Positions 57,001 through 64,000 of a stretch of DNA of 64,000 bases are shown here, one piece after another (within the stretch, counting starts at the first letter, position 1; each line of letters begins with the position of its first letter). The notes under the pieces were generated by a model. It ran no database searches. It saw only the letters and a list, made by a program, of their open reading frames with translations, and was not told the DNA's origin. Location: positions 12,304,826-12,368,825 of the forward strand of contig JAKSZT010054568.1 of assembly GCA_026826555.1 (NCBI GenBank), given 5' to 3'. The position numbers and the translations under genes were made by a program. The DNA comes from Tolypeutes matacus. Taxonomy: Eukaryota > Chordata > Mammalia > Cingulata > Chlamyphoridae.

Positions 57001-58106
57001 GTATCCAGCACATAGTAAGAAAGATGGAACGGTTAACTCTTCTCTGCTGCTCTACTTCTCTCTATATTAATGAAATGTCATCACGAGTAGTAGAAATGAA
57101 AAAAGCAATGGCTATAGTGTGACAAAAGAATGCGATGAGCCCCGTAAAATGCAAACACGGAGGCCACTAGCACGTACGATCTCAGGAGGACCATTCTCCA
57201 TGAGTGTGAAAACAGAGGTTCCCTCTGGGAGCTGCGGGGCTGACACCGTGGCCAGGCTTGGGCCACAGTTCACAAGTTTTGGCACTAAAACAAGTCCCCG
57301 AGCAAACACGGCGCGTCCTCGCTGCTGGGTCGTCTCGGTGCTGGTCGCCTCTACCGACGGAGGCTGAGGCTGAGCTCAGTGGAGGCCGCCAGCCCAGGGC
57401 CGCTTGCCAAGCCGTGTGCCCAGCGTGATGCTGCCTCCGCCGGAAAGAAAGGGGGCCTTTTTCTAATGTACACAAAGGTGTTAGCTTGTGCTGGTCCTGG
57501 TGTAAATGGGTGCCTGTTAGATTATTTTCTGTACTCTTCTAAATTTGAAACATTTCCTTACTTTAAATAGGAACCACAACTTCCTGCACAGAGCTGAAGT
57601 TGAAAATGGAATCCCTGTTGTCAGAATCCCCTGTGTGACTCCATCCCATCACACAACTGTTGAGAGTTTTCCATTTTTCCATTTTCAACCAATATAGCAC
57701 AGCCAGCTCCCTGTCCAGGAATTAGTGAAGGATTAGAAAACCTTATCCCAGAAATCAGAGGCAAAATCATAGTTTCCAACTCCCCCCAAAATCTGTCTTA
57801 AGAAAACATTAGAAAGATTGGAAATCACCTTTTATGTCCTACTCTAAATACATCAAAAAGGTTCATATTGCTAGAGTTAGGTTTGGTTGTTAAGGGAGAA
57901 TTTAGATATAGTAAAAAATAAAAAATAAAAATACTGAAAAATAGTACCAAGGAGAATGTGAGCTCAGCCTGTGCAGGCATGATTTTATAGTTCTTTCATC
58001 TGAGTTCACTCTCAAAAAATGCAAAAGATCACAAAGACTATCTCCAGTTGTCTGATATTCTTTGCCTGGTGATACTGTAAAGAAAAGACCCCTTCGTTCC
58101 CTTCAC
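57001..58106. other. Gene-free sequence
   Basis: Unique sequence. Frames of about 60-97 aa at 57081-57475 overlap on both strands without a domain. About 57465-57570 may be an old LINE end. No RNA gene or promoter recognised. Confidence 0.4.
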
Positions 58107-59345
58107 TTTTTTTTTTTTAATAATTATTTTTTAAGAAGCTTTAGAATACATAAATGCTATTACATTAACAATATAAGGGACTCCCATATGCCCCACTCCC
58201 TCCCCCTCCCACACTTTCTCACATTAACAACATCCTTCATTAGTGTGGCACATTTGCTACAATTGATGAACCCATATTGAAGCATTGCTACTAACCATGG
58301 GCTACAGTTTACATTATAGTTTACACTCTGTCCTGCACAATTTTGTAAGTTATGACAAAATATACACTGATCTGTGTCCATCACTGCAGTGTCATGCAGG
58401 ATAAATCCAATGTCCTGACAATGCCCACATATTCCACATATTCTTCCCTCTCCCTCCCCTCAGAACCTCTGATGGCCACTGCCTTTACACCAATGATAAG
58501 AGTTCTTCCATTGCTAGAATAATAATAAGTCTGTAGTAGAATAATAATAAGTCTACATTAGTAGAGTGTTCATTCCCCAATCTTGAGGATTTGGGGGTGG
58601 TGATGCCCGCTCTGCTTCTAACAGAGAGGGGGCCCAGGTCCCATGAAGCAGATGGATAGAATTATTTTGTTTGCAGTTGCAGACATTCTCGGTTCCTTGG
58701 GATGGGGGTTGTCCATCATCATCTCCCTGTTAGTTGTTCTGGGTGAGTCCAATGAACTGGAAAGTAGATGTTGCAACTTTGCTGAAATTCAGGGCTCAAC
58801 TGGCACATGGGAGGACCAAAGATTTAAGTCTCTGGGACATATATTTATCAAGTACAATGATAGGTTCAAATAAAAGGAGCAGAAAAGCCATGTGTACAGA
58901 ACCTACAAATGAGTCTAAGTCTGTTACAGTGGGGAGCATAAATTCCAAAGTAAGGCCCATGGACAGGGCGCTGAATTCCGGAGCTGCCTGACCTGCTTAT
59001 AGTTTCTGGATGTCTCTAGAGCCCTCAGGAGCCATGCTGTTTGAGGCACTGTTTACTGTGGCAGTCAATGGGGTTCTGTTGAGACGTACATGAGCATAAC
59101 CTCTGGGATGACCTCCTGACTCACTTTGAAATCTCTTAGCCAGATGCATTGCTAGTTGGTGCTTAGCAATAATCCCTCAGTGCCAGAGAGGCTCATCCTC
59201 GGGAGTCATGTTCCATGCTCGGGGGTTCTCTATGTGGCTTTTCTGTATCCTAGAGCTCCTTTGAAGATAAAATGGAAAAACAAAAGTCACTGGGGGAATA
59301 TATGGAGGAAAATGCCAGTGTACATATAAGACAACAGATCTTGCA
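58107..59345 (-). mobile_element. Divergent relative of the retroposon at 28399, antisense
   Basis: The minus strand ends in a poly(A) (T-run from about 58109). The plus strand shares the block order of 28560-29000: 'gggactcccatatgcccca', '...accatgggctacagtt', 'cccctcagaacctctgatggccact', 'ttccattgctagaataataataag' and 'cttgaggatttgggggtggtgatgccc'. It then runs 700 bp farther with sequence absent from the other copy. I recall this longer form as common in Xenarthra. No target duplication was identified. It is noncoding; the open frames under 90 aa look incidental. Confidence 0.65.
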
Positions 59346-59389
59346 GTGATGAAAGACAATGCTTAAATTTTTTTAAAAATTCTTTATTA

Positions 59390-59740
59390 TTTCAAATTTT
59401 AAAAAAAATTATTTTATTGGCTATTTTTAAAATCATTATTTCATTTTCTTATTAATTGTATTTAGTTGTTTTGTTGGCTTCATTTTTGGAGAGGTTTTGG
59501 ATCACAGAAGGGTCACAGCAATGGTAGGGGAAGATCACTGGTGTGGGGTGTCAGTGATGTGGGGATGCATGGAAAGGGGTTCACCTGGGGTGTACCTCTA
59601 AGATGTGAATGTGTTCCAGTGTTCGTAGGACATTGTCTCAGCAATTATTCCAAAAGAGACTTTGTACTCTGTAATCTACAGTGTTTGCTGCGAAGCGCTG
59701 TGATAAATGGATAAATAAGAGCAAGGGTGAGAGGCAGTCT
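59390..59740. repeat. Unnamed repeat-like segment
   Basis: An A/T-rich left part is followed by 'gttttggatcacagaagggtcacag', 'agatcactggtgtggggtgtc' and 'ctctgtaatctacagtgtttgctgc'. I recall similar word order from xenarthran sequence, so it may belong to the element on its left or be a separate one. There is no second copy in this window to test it. Confidence 0.35.
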
Positions 59741-59979
59741 AAGATAAAAGGTGTGAGCTCTGTTCCATGGCTTTCTTTTTCATTTCTGAATTGCTGGCTC
59801 GATCCACATAAAGAAAGTTCTTGATGAAACCCAGTGGCTTTTTGGAGGGTTATACTCCCACTTCTAAACCAGAAAGACGATGCATACTGGCTTCTGAAAT
59901 ACCTAGGCTGCTCAAGTTTTTAAATCCGGCAAGCAAAAGCAAAAAGGAATTCACAATTCCTTAGGTTAGAGATGGATCA

Positions 59980-60190
59980 TTTGTCCCAGATAACCTGTGT
60001 TCTTACCTCAAAGCTCTGCTACTTACTTGCTGTGTGATCTTGGTCCTGTCATTTGTAAATCTAAATGAACAGTAGTACCTACCTACTTCACAAATGTGAG
60101 GAGTGGTAAGCATGCTAGTGCTGCAAATTGCTGAGCACAATACCAGGCTCTTAGGGAAACTCTAGCTCAGCAAATGATAACTAGCATCAT
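59980..60190 (+). repeat. MIR SINE, nearly full length
   Basis: One of the best MIR copies here: 'ctctgctacttacttgctgtgtgatcttgg' near 60014-60043, then 'ctgtcatttgtaaatctaaa', 'agtagtacctacctacttcaca', 'gtgaggagtggtaagcat' and 'gctgagcacaataccaggctc'. All core and tail blocks are in sense order. Confidence 0.85.
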
Positions 60191-62599
60191 AATTAGTGTT
60201 TCATCCAAAAAATCACAAGTGCCAAACAGGAAATCTTAGGTTTAATTCTACTTCTGAAATTGTTAGAATATATAACCTCAAAGACACAGATAGCAAACCA
60301 CTAATTGCTAAGTTTTCAGCCATTAAAGGGGCATAGGAATCTACTATTTAAAGACAGGCAAACAGCAGGAGATGATAAATATGGAAGTTTTAAAGCCCTC
60401 AGCCATTGTAAGGACACCTTACCGCTCTATTAAACTCGTGGTCTTTTGAAATAGGAGGAATGTCATAGCTCCCGTTTTGGGAGTTTAGTCAAATGCCATC
60501 TCCATGCATTTGTGCTGCACAACTGTTAGAAGCCTGATCTCCCTCACAGCAGGCCCCTCCACAGAGTGACTCTAATCATACCCACCCTTGTTAGATGGAT
60601 TTGCTGATGATCTAGAAAATCACTCATGATCATGAATGGCCATGAAGATCATTTCGTGGTCTCAGGGAAAAAAGGCAATAAAAAGCCAGCCGTGTTTGGC
60701 ATCTGATCCATTCAGTACTCACTAAGGAATTTCCAGAATTTCTTTTCCACGCTTGCCTTCGTGGCCCTTGCCTGGCAGACTACTCAGTGCCCAGAACGGC
60801 CCAGGCTGGCCGCTCCCCTGCCAAAGCCTGGCCCCATCCCACAGGCATGGCCACGGACAAATCCTCACAATCCTCACCAGTCTCTAGCATTCAAATATCA
60901 TCATTTTTCTTGTTCATTCCACAGCTCCTACTAACAGAACTTTCATTTTTCTTAAATTATGCAAAACTTGTCCAGGCTTTATTGTCCACCTAGAATGTTT
61001 TAGTTGTGTCATCTCACACTCAATAAACAGACTGTAAATATCTCCCCCATGCCAGGCACTGCGCCAGCTGCTGGGCTTACCAAAAACAATACACTACCCT
61101 GGGGGTAAATGTACATGGAAAGAAATGCTCACAAACCCAGCAGGGCTTGTCGAACAAGGAAATCTGTGCGCACCCCTCGCTGCTCCCAGAGAGGCTCGCC
61201 CTCTCCCCCTGGCAGCCTTTGAGGCACCAGCCTCGTCCCTTACAGGCTGTGAGCTCGTTGGCGGCCTTTCCAGTTTCCTTTTCCTTTGTCCTTGCCATCA
61301 CACCTGCCTAGAGTAAATCTTCAGCGAAGCACAACGAAGTAATTAAATATTTCAACAAATTTCACTAAACTCCTACTAAGTGCTGGCCACTTTTCTAGAT
61401 GCTACGATGTAGCAGTACACAAATCATCCAAAATTCCTTACCCCAATATCTGTTCAGCTCCGTGGCTCATGAACACGTGGCTTCGTGACCTAACAACCAG
61501 ACCACGTGCCTCGGGCTGATGGAGAAAGAGCAGCCCTCCTGGGGAGCAGGTGTGGTGAGTGCTGAGTCTTGGGCTGTTGAAGGGGGCTGAGGGGTGAAGT
61601 GAGAGCAGGACTGAAGGCGTGACGCTTTTAAGTGATTTCTCATAGACTTCATGATCCTTGAGGAAAGGGCTGTTTTTGTTTTGTGTTGTTTTCGTTTGTT
61701 CGTTTTACTTCTATACCTTTCTGCTGAATGGAATCTCAATGTCTTAAAAACAGAGCAAGCTCTTAAATCTTAACAAACGCCCAGACTACTGCGCAAACAC
61801 TTGTGGTAGCCGCTAGCCCAAGGCGGTTATTTGAATTGTCATTAAGTAAAACTAAATGGAATTAAAGCTCCACGTGGGGCTGGTGGCCAGCATGGTGAAG
61901 GTACACCTAGAGGACGCAGTCACGCAGGGAGGACGCTCTAGCGAGAGAGTGGGGTGGAATGCCCGGAAGGGGCCCTCACACCTCACACATCGATGTCCTC
62001 AGTTTACCCATGGAGCTGCCCAGACCCAGAGAGGCGAAAGCAGCCCACGGCTCAGACCAAGCTCCTCGTGTTGCGGCTGAAGCTGGACCAGGTGTGCTGA
62101 CACCCGAAAACGGCAGAAGCTTTCCCCGTCACCTCATTTCTAGTCGAAGCACATGACACCAGATTTCTGCGCTAATGCAGTGTGGGTGAGAAGCTCGCGG
62201 GGGTGGCAAACCCCAAGCCCAGGGGAAGTTGTTCAGGTCGAGGAAGGGGTGAGAACTCGAGAGAAAACAGTGCCTGGTCACCAGGGAAGCAGAAAGAGCG
62301 CGGGGGCGTGGGGGAGAGCCCGCGAGTTGTAGCAGAGAGGCTCGGCTCAGAAAGGCTTGTTCCCAGAGCGCTGACCCCGGGCCCTCAGGTACGTCCCCTT
62401 TCCACACCCAGACTCTTTCCTGATCTCAAAGCAGAAGTCATGGCGCCAACCTGACGATCCATACAGTGACTTTGCAGCACTTCCAATGCTCACGTGGCAG
62501 GCAGAAGAAGAGGAAGAGGAAGAGCTCTCCTGGAACAGAGGGCCTCACACAGTGTGACTGCAGGCTCTCCGCAGGCTCTTCAACGCGTCAGGCAGGGAC
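60191..62599. other. Gene-free sequence
   Basis: No exon recognised. About 61025-61090 and 61350-61440 resemble antisense MIR/L2 pieces ('ccccatgccaggcactgcgcc', 'ctactaagtgctggccac'). 62190-62450 is GC-rich with scattered CpG and overlapping frames. Confidence 0.4.
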
Positions 62600-62775
62600 C
62601 TTAGTGCTTTGCACGTGTCAATCCACTGAGTCTGCACAGCAAGCTTTAGAGAGGCGCTAATATCATCTCCATTTCACATATGCGGAAACTGAGGCTCCGT
62701 TTCTTGGACAAGGGTGCCTTGTCCAAGACCAGCAGCCAGGAAACGGAATGCTAAGGCCTGACCCAGGCAGTCTGG
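62600..62775 (-). repeat. MIR SINE, antisense
   Basis: Reverse-complement MIR is clear: 'ctaatatcatctccatttcacatatgcggaaactgaggctc' near 62657-62697, 'cttgtccaagaccagcagccagg', and 'cagtctggctctcgaagcgtg' at the head side. Of the antisense MIRs in the window this is the best preserved. Confidence 0.8.
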
Positions 62776-63897
62776 CTCTCGAAGCGTGCCAGGAGCACAC
62801 TGGCTTCATACGGGAGGAGCATCTTACAAGCTCTGCGCTCAGCAGGGACCGACGAGGACGCTGCTAAGGAAATGCCCGGGAATTAGAGATTTAGCTGAAA
62901 CTCTGGGCTCGGGTTCCCCAGCAACAGGACGGGCCTGCACTCTCGGTTCCCTGGGCCGCCTCGGCAGCGCCCACCAGCGGGTCTGCCTGTAGCTCCGGCA
63001 GCACTGACAGTTGGTTGAGGTAAAATGCAAACAGCACAATCCTCCTCAGCGAGTTCCTGTTTTCAGAGCTTCTCTGGTTATTGAAACGCAAACATCCTAC
63101 CTAATAATTTCAGCTTTGCCAAAAGCATCTCCGATGGAAACGCGCCCCAGTCCAGGCCTGGTTTGTCCATTTATTGGATAAATAATCCCGGCTGGTGACA
63201 TGGGCCAAGAACTGTATGAGAGAGACGGTACAGAGGGGTCTCTTGCCGGAGCTCACAGCTAGTGGACGAGGCAGATATGCCAGCACAGCATCGGGGCGAG
63301 TCTTTTCAATTCTGTGAGAAAAGTAGATAGTGGACCAGCAGCACCAAGGAGAGGCAGAAAGTCCTGTCTGAGAGGCCAAGGAGGCTTCCAGGGCCTGCCT
63401 CGGCCACCTTCGATGGCGCCCACCGCTTCTGGGGACGCACTGCGTCAGTGTACGTTGGTGAGGGGCGGGTATTCTCTCAGGTCTGTTTTAAGAAACACTA
63501 AGAACATTTGCATTGGTTAAAGCCTGGCTGTCTGCCCTACTTGGCTTAACTGAAATTTTGAGGTAAATTCTGAGGGGTGGGTTACTTTTTCCCATTCCCT
63601 AATTAAACAACTAGAAAGCTCCGTGGGATTCATTCATCTTTGTATTTTTTCAAATGAGTTTCACTGAAAGGGCTGCTTTTCTTTAAATAATATTCTGCTG
63701 TGGACTCTGGCTGTTTATTTTTATAGTTCTGTGTATTTGACCTAAAGCTTTTAACCTTGTGGGCATGCCCTGAAGTGACTTTATTGTGAAAGGAATTGGC
63801 TTATAAATCTAAATAATAAATAATATTCAGTCTTTATAGAAGGAGACAAGAAATCAGAACTGCATGTTCCCTCTAGAAATGTAATGGCAAAAATGAC
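62776..63897. other. Gene-free sequence with a possible conserved block
   Basis: No exon recognised. 63560-63830 is AT-rich, repeat-free by eye and contains homeodomain-type TAAT words, for example 'cctaattaaacaa' at 63598-63610. Conservation is untested. Confidence 0.35.
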
Positions 63898-63913
63898 AAA
63901 AAAAAAAAAAAAA
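63898..63913. repeat. (A)16 homopolymer
   Basis: Sixteen A residues after 'aaaatgac'. No retroposon body is evident upstream, so its origin is unclear. Confidence 0.9.
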
Positions 63914-64000
63914 TACCAGAGAGCTTACGTAAATGAGCAGGCAAGGGGGATAGCAGACAGTGAAATCCTTGACTAGAACTGAGGACAGAGATGTCTGCCA

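Overview
This window looks like nuclear DNA from a placental mammal, and I find no protein-coding exon, tRNA, rRNA or CRISPR array I can support. The reading frames are short and mostly come from repeats, microsatellites or GC-rich DNA. The repeat set gives the lineage. Eutherian-wide elements are present (MIR, L2, a MER20 copy, hAT-Charlie remnants, MLT1 LTRs and old L1M). They are overlaid by tRNA-derived SINEs and retroposons of the kind I associate with Xenarthra (sloth, anteater, armadillo). A sloth-like animal is my best guess; the order-level call is inference from remembered repeat families, not a database search.

Layout. 1-720 is antisense L1 ORF2 debris. 0.7-11.5 kb is mostly unique DNA with MIR/hAT fragments and one clean SINE (10588-10786) flanked by a 15-bp target-site duplication. 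11.5-14.2 kb is an old sense L1. 15.5 kb has a MER20. 17.1-24.5 kb is a nested repeat block: an old L1 is interrupted by two SINE insertions and by a younger, internally deleted L1 (about 19.19-23.03 kb). That L1 keeps a 5'UTR with ~110-bp monomers, a broken ORF1, a fused ORF2 tail without EN/RT, and a 3'UTR of tandem ~210-240-bp units.

26.7-31.3 kb is antisense L1M interrupted by a 1.2-kb antisense retroposon (28399-29623, 14-bp duplication) and by one of two copies of a small element I cannot name. 32.46-33.36 kb is a class-I endogenous retrovirus remnant: a frameshifted env transmembrane-subunit fragment plus a likely 3' LTR with five 16-bp U3 repeats. 35.5-37.4 kb is sense L1M carrying a 230-bp 3' end of the same retroposon family as at 28.4 kb (14-bp duplication) and an MLT1 LTR. 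37.5-56.8 kb is largely unique sequence with minisatellites, MIR/L2/hAT fragments and a strong CpG island at about 54.64-55.26 kb. 55.6-57.0 kb is old L1 5' sequence containing a 35-bp minisatellite. 58.1-59.7 kb is a divergent relative of the 28.4-kb retroposon. The rest is unique sequence with MIRs.

The window is best read as intergenic or deep intronic DNA. Its interest lies in retrotransposon architecture, in a CpG island with no gene assigned to it, and in a compact double inverted repeat near 41.0 kb. I did not find a new multi-gene system.
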